From Clostridium sp. 12(A) (GTDB lineage: Bacteria; Bacillota; Clostridia; Lachnospirales; Lachnospiraceae): 64,000 nucleotides of DNA. Each line of letters opens with the position of its first letter. Positions within the stretch are counted from its first letter, which is position 1. The notes under the pieces were generated by a model. It saw nothing but the letters and a program-made list of their open reading frames with translations, ran no database searches and was not told where the DNA came from. The stretch spans positions 310,001-374,000 of the forward strand of contig JAGI01000001.1 of assembly GCA_000526575.1 (NCBI GenBank). Direction: 5' to 3'. The position numbers and the translations under genes are program-made. Shown one piece after another: positions 24,913 through 33,180 of this stretch.

Positions 24913-25340
24913 GGCTTTTGGGCCTCCTCGTTTGCAGGGGTATACTGAAACGTATATGCCTCCTTATCCTTAATGGGCTGCTGACTGACCCCGTAGCTGC
25001 AGGGCTCGCCATTTAACAGGAGCGCCCAATAAGCATGGTCCTTTTGGTAATCGGCTCTCGTTCCATTGATGGTAGTTACCATTAGTCCAAATTCGTCGCT
25101 TGATGTTCCTGAAACCTTAAGCTCAGGAATGGAACTTATTGCCTCCAGAAGAAAGTGGGCTTCTGTGGTAATCTGATAATGCTCTTTGACTCCGTTTTCA
25201 TATACGACATCAATGGAGATATTCTTTGTACCCGCCATGGGAACCGGTCTTGTCAGAGTGTATATGACTAATAGCAGTGCCAGCACTGCAATAGCAGCAA
25301 AACCTCCCAGCAAGGGAGAAAGCTTTATGTGTTTATTCAT
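24909..25340 (-). CDS. Membrane-anchored DUF4430 domain protein
   Basis: A 143-residue protein with one N-terminal membrane anchor (residues 12-30) and an extracytoplasmic DUF4430 domain (ISIDVVYENGVKEHYQI ... YWALLLNGEPCSYGVSQQPIKDKEAYTFQY). DUF4430 is related to the ubiquitin-like fold of cobalamin-binding proteins. It could capture a vitamin and pass it to the overlapping S-component. No lipobox Cys is present. Confidence 0.8.
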   Translation of the reverse strand: MNKHIKLSPLLGGFAAIAVLALLLVIYTLTRPVPMAGTKNISIDVVYENGVKEHYQITTEAHFLLEAISSIPELKVSGTSSDEFGLMVTTINGTRADYQKDHAYWALLLNGEPCSYGVSQQPIKDKEAYTFQYTPANEEAQKP

Positions 25341-25490
25341 AGATGGCTTACTTCCTTTGTTTATGTTTCATGCATGCATAAGTATAGCATAGATACGGTA
25401 AGAGCCGCAAGAACAGAATTTCTATCTTTTCTTAAGATTGCTGCTGATGTATAATAGATGGGGACTTCTTACAAAAGGTGGATAAGATCA

Positions 25491-26105
25491 ATGATAAAAG
25501 AAAAAATTGTGGAAGAAATAAAAAGCTGTGAAAAATTATTAATCGGTATCGGTGAAGAGTGGAACGCCAAAGAGACCGGGGATATAAAAGAGCTTTATGA
25601 AAAGCTGAATCGCATGATTCAGGGAAAAGATTATTTTATTGTGACAACAGTGACCGACGGAGAGATTCGTAAATCCTCCTTAGACCAGAAACGAATCGTT
25701 GCGCCCTGTGGCAATGAGACCTGGAGACAGTGCTCCAATTCCTGTACCAAGGATATTTGGGAGCCTTTAGAGATTCCTGATGATATCTGCCCTCATTGCG
25801 GACAGCCTCTCACTGGAAATACCATAAAGGCAGAGGAATACATAGAGGAAGGATATCTTCCTCAGTGGAACGCCTATACCTACTGGCTTTCTGCTACCTT
25901 AAATAAGAAGCTTCTGCTTCTGGAACTGGGTGTGGGATTTCAAACGCCTACCGTTATCCGGTGGCCGTTTGAAAAAACAGCTTCCATTAATAATAAGGCT
26001 CATTTATACCGGATCCATGGTTCCTTTTCCCAGCTTTCTGATACCGTAAAAGGAAAAGCAGATGCAATTTCTGAAAATTCTTTGGAATTCTTTCGAAGTT
26101 TATAG
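25491..26105 (+). CDS. Degenerate sirtuin-like (Sir2-fold) zinc protein
   Basis: A 204-residue protein. Start ATG 25491 follows AAAGGTGG by 9 bases. Pattern elements line up with Sir2 proteins: LLIGIGEEW (cofactor loop), FIVTTVTDG, a zinc ribbon with C81, C85, C100 and C103 (CSNSC ... CPHC), LLLLELGVGFQTPTVIRWPF and a closing LYRIHG. The catalytic HG of active sirtuins, just before the zinc ribbon, reads CG here (Cys73, codon 25707-25709). Deacetylation is therefore doubtful; it may bind NAD or ADP-ribose without turnover. It stands just upstream of hisH. Confidence 0.65.
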   Translation: MIKEKIVEEIKSCEKLLIGIGEEWNAKETGDIKELYEKLNRMIQGKDYFIVTTVTDGEIRKSSLDQKRIVAPCGNETWRQCSNSCTKDIWEPLEIPDDICPHCGQPLTGNTIKAEEYIEEGYLPQWNAYTYWLSATLNKKLLLLELGVGFQTPTVIRWPFEKTASINNKAHLYRIHGSFSQLSDTVKGKADAISENSLEFFRSL

Positions 26106-26176
26106 TTATTTTTTGCGTTGTGCATTACAGGGTACTGTGCTAAAATGTTGAAAAAAGGCGTAAAGAGGTGGCTGCC

Positions 26177-26785
26177 ATGATTGCGATAATTGACTACGAT
26201 GCCGGAAATTTAAAAAGTGTGGAAAAAGCCCTGGTTTCTCTGGGAGAAAGCCCTGTCGTAACAAGGGATAAGGAAATCCTTCTTTCTGCGGATAAAGTGA
26301 TTCTGCCAGGAGTGGGAGCGTTTGGGGAAGCGATGGATAAGCTTCACCAATATGAGCTGGTGGAAGTGATAAAAAAGGTAGCGGAGAATGGGACACCCCT
26401 TCTTGGCATCTGTCTGGGGCTTCAGCTCTTTTTTGAAAGCAGCCAGGAATCAGAAGGAGTAAAAGGTCTTGGCCTTCTGCCCGGCAAAATTCTTCGTTTT
26501 CCAAATACCCCTGGTCTAAAGGTGCCTCATATGGGCTGGAACAGTCTTAAGATCAAGCCGGAAGGTAGACTTTTTAAAGGAATCCATTCCGGTGCATATG
26601 TTTATTTTGTCCATTCATATTATTTAGAAGCAGAACGGCAATCCGATGTGGCAGCAACGTCAGAGTATGGTCTGACCTTTGGCGCTTCCGTGGAGAGAGA
26701 TAACTTATTTGCCTGCCAGTTCCATCCGGAAAAGAGCAGTGATACAGGTCTTCATATCTTGAAAAATTTCATAGAACTTACTTAA
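26177..26785 (+). CDS. hisH: Imidazole glycerol phosphate synthase, glutaminase subunit
   Basis: A 202-residue class I glutamine amidotransferase that releases ammonia for HisF in histidine synthesis. Motifs: [11 protein letters not shown] (oxyanion region), nucleophile Cys in [13 protein letters not shown], and His/Glu in CQFHPEKSS. Start ATG 26177 follows AAAGAGGTGG. hisF begins 11 bases downstream with its own AAGGAGG. Only this his pair is present here. Confidence 0.96.
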   Translation: MIAIIDYDAGNLKSVEKALVSLGESPVVTRDKEILLSADKVILPGVGAFGEAMDKLHQYELVEVIKKVAENGTPLLGICLGLQLFFESSQESEGVKGLGLLPGKILRFPNTPGLKVPHMGWNSLKIKPEGRLFKGIHSGAYVYFVHSYYLEAERQSDVAATSEYGLTFGASVERDNLFACQFHPEKSSDTGLHILKNFIELT

Positions 26786-26796
26786 GGAGGTGCCGG

Positions 26797-27558
26797 ATGC
26801 TAACGAAGAGAATCATACCATGCCTGGATGTACATAACGCAAGAGTGGTAAAGGGAGTAAATTTCGTGGACTTAAAGGATGCAGGCGATCCCGTTGAGAT
26901 TGCAGCAGCCTACGATAAGGCAGGAGCGGATGAGCTGGTATTTTTAGATATCACCGCCTCCTCGGATAACCGAAATACGGTAGTGGATATGGTCCGCCGG
27001 GTGGCTGAGAAGGTGTTCATTCCATTTACCGTAGGCGGCGGCATCCGCACGGTAGACGATTTTAAGATGCTTTTAAGAGAAGGTGCCGATAAGATTTCCA
27101 TTAATTCATCTGCAATCAATACGCCAAGGCTCATTTCTGACGCCGCCGATAAGTTTGGACGTCAATGTGTAGTGGTTGCCATTGATGCCAGAAGGCGGAA
27201 GGACGGAAGTGGCTGGAGCGTTTATAAAAACGGCGGCAGGGTCGATACCGGACTTGATGCCATTGAGTGGGCAAGAGAGGCAGACCGGCTTGGTGCTGGA
27301 GAAATCCTTTTAACCAGCATGGACTGCGATGGTACAAAAGCAGGTTACGACAACGAGTTAAACCGCATCATAGCAGAGAATGTTTCTGTTCCAGTTATCG
27401 CCTCTGGCGGAGCAGGAACCATGGAGCATTTCCGTGATGCCTTAACCGAAGGGATGGCTGATGCCGCACTGGCAGCTTCCCTGTTTCACTACAAAGAAAT
27501 GGAAATTATGGATTTAAAACGATATTTAAATGAGTTAGAGATACCAGTTAGGATTTAA
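26797..27558 (+). CDS. hisF: Imidazole glycerol phosphate synthase, cyclase subunit
   Basis: A 253-residue (beta/alpha)8 barrel that makes imidazole glycerol phosphate and AICAR from PRFAR and ammonia. It has the twofold barrel repeat with catalytic Asp residues in [15 protein letters not shown] (D11) and [15 protein letters not shown] (D130 region), plus phosphate loops VGGGIRT and IASGGAGT. It forms a complex with HisH encoded directly upstream. Confidence 0.97.
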   Translation: MLTKRIIPCLDVHNARVVKGVNFVDLKDAGDPVEIAAAYDKAGADELVFLDITASSDNRNTVVDMVRRVAEKVFIPFTVGGGIRTVDDFKMLLREGADKISINSSAINTPRLISDAADKFGRQCVVVAIDARRRKDGSGWSVYKNGGRVDTGLDAIEWAREADRLGAGEILLTSMDCDGTKAGYDNELNRIIAENVSVPVIASGGAGTMEHFRDALTEGMADAALAASLFHYKEMEIMDLKRYLNELEIPVRI

Positions 27559-27573
27559 TGCAAAGGAGAAAAC

Positions 27574-28251
27574 ATGGGAGCGATTGACAATGACTGGCTG
27601 TCCCCGTTAAGTGAGGAGTTTAAAAAGCCGTATTACAGGGAACTTTATCAGAAGGTGAAAGAAGAATATGAGAAAGGGCTTGTTTTCCCTGAGCCTGATG
27701 ATATCTTCAATGCGTTTCAGTTCACGCCTCTTTCCAAGGTAAAGGCAGTGATCTTAGGTCAGGATCCTTACCACAATCATGGTCAGGCCCACGGCCTTTG
27801 CTTTTCCGTTAAGCCTGAAGTGGATATTCCGCCGTCTCTGGTAAATATCTATCAGGAGCTTAGGGAAGACTTGGGATGTGAGATACCCAGTCATGGATAC
27901 TTGAAGAAATGGTCGGATCAGGGAGTCATGCTTTTAAATACAGTCCTTACCGTTCGTGCCCATGCGGCCAACTCCCATCAGGGAATCGGTTGGGAGAAGT
28001 TTACCGATGCAGCCATCCGTATTTTAAATGAACAGGACCATCCGATCGTATTTCTTCTTTGGGGCCGTCCTGCCCAGAATAAAAAAGCAATGCTTAATAA
28101 TCCAAAGCACTTAATACTGGAAGCGCCTCATCCCAGTCCGCTTTCCGCATACCGGGGATTTTTTGGCTGTAAGCATTTTAGCAAGGCCAATGCCTTTTTA
28201 GAGGCCAATGGAGTGGAGCCGATTGACTGGCAGATAGAAAATATAAAATAG
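27574..28251 (+). CDS. ung: Uracil-DNA glycosylase
   Basis: A 225-residue family 1 enzyme that removes uracil from DNA. The water-activating loop is GQDPYHNHGQAHGLCFSV, with catalytic Asp; the leucine intercalation loop is HPSPLSAYRGFFGC, with catalytic His. Preceded by AAAGGAG, it follows hisF by 15 bases and uppP follows by 15 bases, suggesting one transcript. Confidence 0.96.
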   Translation: MGAIDNDWLSPLSEEFKKPYYRELYQKVKEEYEKGLVFPEPDDIFNAFQFTPLSKVKAVILGQDPYHNHGQAHGLCFSVKPEVDIPPSLVNIYQELREDLGCEIPSHGYLKKWSDQGVMLLNTVLTVRAHAANSHQGIGWEKFTDAAIRILNEQDHPIVFLLWGRPAQNKKAMLNNPKHLILEAPHPSPLSAYRGFFGCKHFSKANAFLEANGVEPIDWQIENIK

Positions 28252-28266
28252 AGCAGAGGAAATGCA

Positions 28267-29112
28267 ATGAATATTTTAGAAATTTTAAAAGTTCTGGTAC
28301 TGGGAATTGTAGAAGGATTTACAGAGTGGCTTCCAATCAGCAGTACCGGTCACATGATTCTGGTGGATGAAATCATTCATCTAAACCAGCCGGCAGCCTT
28401 TAAAAACATGTTTTTAGTGGTCATTCAGCTGGGAGCGATTCTTGCAGTGGTCGTGCTTTACTTTGATAAGCTGAATCCTTTTTCCCTAAAGAAAAAACCA
28501 GCCCAAAGAACAGCTACTCTGGTTTTGTGGAGCAAGATTGTGCTTGCCTGTATACCGGCTGCGGTAATTGGTTTACTGGTAGATGATATTCTTGATGAGT
28601 ATCTGATGAATGGATATGTGGTTGCTGCCACCCTGATTATTTACGGTGTTCTGTTTCTTATCATTGAAAACAGGAACCAGTATAAAACCTTTGATGTGCA
28701 GAAGGTAGGAGATATCTCCTTCCAGACAGCTCTTTATATCGGACTGTTCCAGCTTCTGGCTCTTATTCCGGGAACGTCCCGTTCCGGTTCCACCATCCTT
28801 GGTGCCATGATCCTGGGGTGTTCCAGAGCGGCATCTGCAGAATTTTCCTTTTTCCTTGGAATCCCGGTTATGTTTGGTGCAAGCCTTTTAAAAATTGTAA
28901 AATACCTGGTCAATGGTTCAGTATTCAGCGGCGCCCAGGTTTTCTACCTCATCATGGGTATGGTAGTTGCCTTTGTCGTTTCTGTGTATGCCATTAAGTT
29001 CTTAATGGGTTATATCAGACAGCATGATTTTAAATTCTTTGGATATTACAGAATTGTACTGGGCGTTGTGGTGATTTTATATTTCACCGTATCAGCAGTA
29101 CTTGGCCTGTAA
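28267..29112 (+). CDS. uppP: Undecaprenyl-diphosphatase
   Basis: A 281-residue integral membrane phosphatase (BacA type) that recycles undecaprenyl pyrophosphate for cell-wall synthesis and gives bacitracin tolerance. Motifs: [20 protein letters not shown] near the N-terminus with catalytic Glu, and [14 protein letters not shown] in the second half. About eight membrane segments. Last gene of the hisHF-ung-uppP run, before a strong terminator. Confidence 0.95.
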   Translation: MNILEILKVLVLGIVEGFTEWLPISSTGHMILVDEIIHLNQPAAFKNMFLVVIQLGAILAVVVLYFDKLNPFSLKKKPAQRTATLVLWSKIVLACIPAAVIGLLVDDILDEYLMNGYVVAATLIIYGVLFLIIENRNQYKTFDVQKVGDISFQTALYIGLFQLLALIPGTSRSGSTILGAMILGCSRAASAEFSFFLGIPVMFGASLLKIVKYLVNGSVFSGAQVFYLIMGMVVAFVVSVYAIKFLMGYIRQHDFKFFGYYRIVLGVVVILYFTVSAVLGL

Positions 29113-29177
29113 GGGAAGCTTCTTAATGAAGCGGTGATTGCATTTTGTATAGAAAACTTAATATATGGTTCACATGA

Positions 29178-29228
29178 AAATACGCCTTGATTCGGACTTT
29201 ATAATCCGAATCAAGGCGTATTTTTGTA
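29178..29228. terminator. Bidirectional terminator between uppP and the DAHP synthase gene
   Basis: A perfect 19-bp stem (29178-29196 with 29205-29223) around an 8-base loop, with T-runs on either strand. The core ACGCCTTGATT recurs in other terminators of the window. Confidence 0.9.
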
Positions 29229-29294
29229 TATGGTATATCTTCAAAGCCTCTTTGCATCAGTCCCTTATTTTGGACGGGTATCCAGTCGCTGTCC

Positions 29295-30323
29295 TTAAAT
29301 CAGATCAGCAATTTCATAAAGCAGACGTTCGGAATCATCCCAGCCAAGACAAGGGTCTGTAATGGATTTTCCGTAGCAGCCGTCACCCACCTTCTGAGCG
29401 CCTGGCTCGATATAGCTTTCAATCATCAGGCCCTTTACCAGAGTGTGAATCTCTTTGGAATGTCTGCGGCTGTGAAGAACTTCCTTGGAGATACGGATCT
29501 GCTCCTTGTATTTCTTATTGGAGTTTGAATGGTTGGCATCTACGATGCAGGCTGGATTAGCCAGGTTGCGCCTTCCATACATCTCATGAAGAAGGTAGAG
29601 ATCTTCAAAATGATAGTTGGGAATGCACTGTCCATGCTTATTGACAGCACCTCTTAAAATCGTGTGGGCCAGTGGGTTTCCGCTGCTTTTTACCTCAAAG
29701 CCCCGATAGGTGAAATCATGAGGCTGCTGGGCGGCTACCACAGAGTTTAACATAACGGACATATCTCCGCTGGTTGGATTCTTCATGCCGACTGCCACGT
29801 CACATCCGCTGGAAGTGAGGCGGTGCTGCTGGTTCTCCACAGAGCGGGCACCAATGGCGATGTAGGACATAATATCGTCAAGATAAGTTAAGTTCTCCGG
29901 ATAGAGCATCTCGTCAGCAGTGGATAAACCAGTTTCTGTTAATACCTTCATGTGCATTTTACGAATGGCGATAAGACCCTCGTGCATGTCCGGCTTTTTT
30001 TCCGGATCTGGCTGGTGAAGCATGCCCTTATAACCTTCTCCGGTCGTACGAGGTTTGTTGGTATAGATTCTTGGAATCAGGATCAGACGGTCCTTTGTCT
30101 TTTCCTGTACCTTTGTGAGCCGATTTACGTAATCTGATACAGAGTCCTCATTATCAGCAGAACAGGGTCCAATGATAACAAGGAATTTGTCGCTTTTTCC
30201 AGTAAATACGTCGCTGATGGCCTGGTCCCGCTCTAGCTTAAGGGCTTTAAATTCGGCCGGAAGTGGAAAGCGGTCCTTGATTTCTTCCGGGCTTGGCAGG
30301 TTGTTAATATATTGAAATCCCAT
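29295..30323 (-). CDS. aroF: 3-deoxy-7-phosphoheptulonate synthase (DAHP synthase, AroFGH type)
   Basis: A 342-residue first enzyme of the shikimate pathway, joining PEP and erythrose-4-phosphate. Class I alpha motifs are present: LVIIGPCSADN, the PRTTGEGYKG substrate loop (usually written PRTTVGWKG), GARSVENQQHR, VGMKNPTSG, and metal-binding H in VDANHSNSNK. The allosteric N-terminal extension resembles E. coli AroG-type enzymes, so feedback by an aromatic amino acid is likely. GGAGG precedes the ATG. Confidence 0.94.
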   Translation of the reverse strand: MGFQYINNLPSPEEIKDRFPLPAEFKALKLERDQAISDVFTGKSDKFLVIIGPCSADNEDSVSDYVNRLTKVQEKTKDRLILIPRIYTNKPRTTGEGYKGMLHQPDPEKKPDMHEGLIAIRKMHMKVLTETGLSTADEMLYPENLTYLDDIMSYIAIGARSVENQQHRLTSSGCDVAVGMKNPTSGDMSVMLNSVVAAQQPHDFTYRGFEVKSSGNPLAHTILRGAVNKHGQCIPNYHFEDLYLLHEMYGRRNLANPACIVDANHSNSNKKYKEQIRISKEVLHSRRHSKEIHTLVKGLMIESYIEPGAQKVGDGCYGKSITDPCLGWDDSERLLYEIADLI

Positions 30324-30363
30324 AATGTCCTCCTGTGTATGCGTATATTCTGTATTTTGCAGT

Positions 30364-30369
30364 ATTATA
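30364..30369 (-). promoter_or_regulatory. -10 box for the DAHP synthase gene
   Basis: TATAAT on the minus strand about 40 bases before the start codon; the -35 hexamer (TGGATT at 17 bases) is weak. No T-box or leader-peptide attenuator was found in the short leader. Confidence 0.5.
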
Positions 30370-30494
30370 TAACAGATGAAAAGAAAAATCCAGTAAAGGT
30401 TTAAAATTTATCAATGTCTTAAGGCAGGAGTGTTTCTTTTTTGCAAGGAATGGTGTATGATGTTACATAATAAAACAGGAAAGGTGTTGAAAGA

Positions 30495-30797
30495 ATGGTA
30501 AGATACTGGAGTTGGGAAGGCAGCTATGTAGGCGTCCGGCAGAAAGATTATCTGGTGGCATGCGACGGAACCATCCTGGGCAGATTTTATGGAACGGAGA
30601 TTTATAATCAGAATGGGGTATACATAGGAGAACTGGGCAGAAGCCAGAGGCTTATTAAGAATTTAAATAAGACAAACAACCGCCGGCCGGCCTTTAGCTT
30701 TTATGTAAAGGGAACCATAACGGCTCCCCTTAAAAACAGTGCCCCTTATCCTTTGGCTCAGGGGTTTGCAGATTTTTCCAGATCTCAGTCTTTGTAA
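30495..30797 (+). CDS. Hypothetical protein, small beta-rich
   Basis: A 100-residue protein with repeated short strands and turns (YVGVRQKDYLVACDGTILGRFYGTEIYNQNGVYIGELG), reminiscent of the 4-fold beta-flower type of small domain, followed by a basic Asn-rich stretch and a polar tail. AGGAAAGGTG precedes the ATG. I do not recognise a characterised homologue. It lies 47 bases before the MATE gene and diverges from the DAHP synthase gene. Confidence 0.6.
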   Translation: MVRYWSWEGSYVGVRQKDYLVACDGTILGRFYGTEIYNQNGVYIGELGRSQRLIKNLNKTNNRRPAFSFYVKGTITAPLKNSAPYPLAQGFADFSRSQSL

Positions 30798-30844
30798 ACA
30801 CATACTCTTGGATTTCGCGGCAGTACACATAAAGGAGAAAAGTC

Positions 30845-32218
30845 ATGAAAGACTTAACAAAAGGAAATCCAGCTAAAATCATGCTGACATTTGCTGTGCC
30901 GGTGGCTCTTGGCAATGTCTTTCAGCTTTTTTACAGCTTGGCCGATACAAGAATCGTAGGAAGTATTTTAGGAGAAGGTGCTCTGGCAGCCGTCGGGGCG
31001 ACAACCTCCATCAGCACTTTATTTATAGGCTTTTTATCCGGCCTCACCGGAGGCTTTGCACTGCTCACTGCAAAAAGCTTTGGAGCTGGAGAAAAAGAGG
31101 GAGTCAGGCGGTATTCGGCAGGAGGTCTTCTCCTGGGAACCCTGACCTCTCTTTTTCTTACTCTTATATGCGTGGGCGGATTAAATATCTTCTTAAAGCT
31201 GTTAAATGTACCTCAGGAACTATTATCCGATGCCAAGGCCTATATCAGGATCATTCTCCTTGGAATGGTCATGACCATGCTTTATAACGCATGCGCCAAT
31301 ATTCTTAGGTCCGTGGGAGATACGGCGGCTCCCCTTATGTTTTTAATGGGCTCCAGCCTTTTAAACATAGTTCTCGCCATCTTATTTGTGTACCATTTTA
31401 AAATGGGAGTCGGCGGGGCCGCCATTGCCACCGTCATTTCCCAGTCGGCCGCCGCCTTGTTATGCCTGTTCTATATGGTAAAGAGATATCCTGTGTTCCG
31501 GTTTCGTTTAGGGGACTTTAAAATCACCTTATCGGAGGCCAGGGAGCTATATGCTTCCGGACTTTCCATGGCTCTTATGATGTCACTGGTATTTTTCGGG
31601 ACCCTGTCTCTTCAAAGAGTCATCAATACCTTTGGCATGGATATTATTGTGGCCCATACAGCGGCCAGGAAAATCACTGAATTTTTTATGCTTCCTTTTT
31701 CTGTTATGGGGGTCACCATGGCAACCTTCTGCGGTCAGAATATGGGAGCAGGAAGAACCGACAGAATTCGTTTGGGGCTTAAAACAGCTCTGACCCTGAC
31801 CTTTATCTGGTCTGGAGGTATGGTACTCTTAAGCTATCTGGCAGCACCCCATCTGATTAATATGGTAACTGGCACCTATAATAAAGAAGTGCTAAAAACG
31901 GCTTCCCTTTATTTAAGAATCAATTCCCTGTTTTACATGGTGGCTGCCTCCATATCCATTTTCCGTAACACCTTACAGGGAACCGGGGATCATAAGACGC
32001 CGGTGGTGTCAAGCTTTATTGAGCTTGTGGGAAAGGTGGCCATTGCCATGTTCCTTGCTCCGGTCTTAAACTATATGGGTATTATTGTGGCAGAACCAAT
32101 TGTGTGGATTTTAATGGTAATACCTTTGGCAGCAAAAATCAGAAAGATAGGAAAGGAGAATTATGATGGAAAACAAACAAGAGCTTGTGACCTTGGAAGA
32201 GATGCTCTCCTTCCGTGA
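30845..32218 (+). CDS. MATE family efflux transporter
   Basis: A 457-residue membrane protein with twelve hydrophobic segments and the MATE pattern: N-terminal GNPAKIMLTFAVPVALGNVFQLFYSLADT and an internal repeat in the second half (LYASGLSMALMMSLVFFGTLSLQRVINTFG). It would export drugs or cationic metabolites using a Na+ or H+ gradient. AAAGGAG precedes the ATG. Its end overlaps the citX start by 56 bases, so the last 18 residues are read in a second frame; the pair is co-transcribed. Confidence 0.9.
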   Translation: MKDLTKGNPAKIMLTFAVPVALGNVFQLFYSLADTRIVGSILGEGALAAVGATTSISTLFIGFLSGLTGGFALLTAKSFGAGEKEGVRRYSAGGLLLGTLTSLFLTLICVGGLNIFLKLLNVPQELLSDAKAYIRIILLGMVMTMLYNACANILRSVGDTAAPLMFLMGSSLLNIVLAILFVYHFKMGVGGAAIATVISQSAAALLCLFYMVKRYPVFRFRLGDFKITLSEARELYASGLSMALMMSLVFFGTLSLQRVINTFGMDIIVAHTAARKITEFFMLPFSVMGVTMATFCGQNMGAGRTDRIRLGLKTALTLTFIWSGGMVLLSYLAAPHLINMVTGTYNKEVLKTASLYLRINSLFYMVAASISIFRNTLQGTGDHKTPVVSSFIELVGKVAIAMFLAPVLNYMGIIVAEPIVWILMVIPLAAKIRKIGKENYDGKQTRACDLGRDALLP

Positions 32219-32705
32219 AGATAAAGTAAGGATGCAGGAAGAGATGAGAGAGGCTCATAAAGAAGCAGTCATCGTGGCCCTGGGAATGAACATACCTGGG
32301 CCGAAGAAAAACTCCCCTGGTATCTTAAAGGCTTTTTTTGAAGGCGGACAAGCCATTAAGGAGGCATTAGATGTCCGTGAGCTTGTGCTGGAAGGTGAAC
32401 GTGAAGTGATAAAAAAAGAGGGCTGTTTAAAAATTTTTGCAGTAAAAAGTGATGATCCTGTTTTCATTAAAAAAATGACAATAGATATAGAAGAAACCCA
32501 TCCACTGGGAAGACTTTTTGATATGGATGTTTACGATAAAACAGGAAATGGCATCAGCAGAGAACAGCTCGGTGCGCCACCCAGAAGATGTCTCTTATGC
32601 GGTCAGGAAGCAAAGAGCTGCGGTCGCAGCCGGAGCCATACGATAGAAGAATTATATGCACGTGTCGAGGACATAATAAGCTCATGGCTGAAAAAGGCAC
32701 GTTAA
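32163..32705 (+). CDS. citX: Citrate lyase holo-ACP synthase (phosphoribosyl-dephospho-CoA transferase)
   Basis: A 180-residue enzyme that attaches the 2'-(5''-phosphoribosyl)-3'-dephospho-CoA prosthetic group to the acyl carrier subunit CitD. Signatures: VALGMNIPGPKKNSPGI and the C-terminal GAPPRRCLLCGQEAKSCGRSRSH. The start is ATG 32163 (or the adjacent ATG 32166), after AAGGAG inside the MATE gene. A strong terminator separates it from citDEFG, so its expression may follow the MATE gene rather than the other citrate genes. Confidence 0.92.
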   Translation: MMENKQELVTLEEMLSFREDKVRMQEEMREAHKEAVIVALGMNIPGPKKNSPGILKAFFEGGQAIKEALDVRELVLEGEREVIKKEGCLKIFAVKSDDPVFIKKMTIDIEETHPLGRLFDMDVYDKTGNGISREQLGAPPRRCLLCGQEAKSCGRSRSHTIEELYARVEDIISSWLKKAR

Positions 32706-32734
32706 ATCCGGATTCAGGATATATCTGGAAGAGG

Positions 32735-32787
32735 GTGCTGTGATATCAATGTTTTCAGATAAATACATTGATTTTACAGCACTTTCT
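32735..32787 (+). terminator. Terminator between citX and citD
   Basis: GTGCTGTgatATCAATG pairs with CATTGATtttACAGCAC with a small internal loop, followed by TTTCTGTCTT. Confidence 0.7.
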
Positions 32788-32800
32788 GTCTTAATAAATT

Positions 32801-32843
32801 TTAAGATTCCTTTTTCCCCTGATTAAGATTCCATAATTATAAT
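32801..32843 (+). promoter_or_regulatory. citDEFG promoter region with a 22-bp-spaced direct repeat
   Basis: TTAAGATTCC occurs twice, at 32801-32810 and 32823-32832, exactly 22 bases start to start. A perfect TATAAT lies at 32838-32843, with no good -35 hexamer. Direct repeats spaced by two helical turns are typical sites for OmpR/PhoB-type regulators, one of which is encoded at the end of this operon. Confidence 0.6.
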
Positions 32844-32880
32844 AAAATCATACGAAAATAAAAGGGAGGCTTTAAGCAAA

Positions 32881-33180
32881 ATGGAGATAACAAAACCAGC
32901 TTTGGCAGGAACATTAGAATCCAGCGACTGTCAGGTAACCGTAGAGCCGGGCGATGGTAAAATCGATTTTGCGCTTGAAAGCGCAGTTATTAACCAGTAC
33001 GGGAACCAGATCCGTAAAGTGGTTATGGAGACTCTTAACAATATGGGAATTAACAATATAAAAATTGCCATTGTTGACAAAGGAGCCCTGGATTGTACCA
33101 TTAAGGCACGAGTGGAAGGTGCGGTAAGCCGTGCCACAGACCATTTTGAGAATAATCTTTGGGGAGGCGCAGGAAAGTAA
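32881..33180 (+). CDS. citD: Citrate lyase acyl carrier protein (gamma subunit)
   Basis: A 99-residue carrier that presents acetyl/citryl thioesters on its prosthetic group. The attachment serine is in ALAGTLESSD (Ser14, as in known CitD). AAAGGGAGG precedes the ATG by about 10 bases. The stop TAA shares its last base with the citE ATG. Codon choice in citDEF (GGT, GTT, CGT) suggests strong expression. Confidence 0.95.
   Translation: MEITKPALAGTLESSDCQVTVEPGDGKIDFALESAVINQYGNQIRKVVMETLNNMGINNIKIAIVDKGALDCTIKARVEGAVSRATDHFENNLWGGAGK

Noticed and set aside
30324-30494. Attenuator or T-box in front of the DAHP synthase gene
   Set aside because: The leader is short, with no terminator hairpin, leader peptide or T-box sequence.
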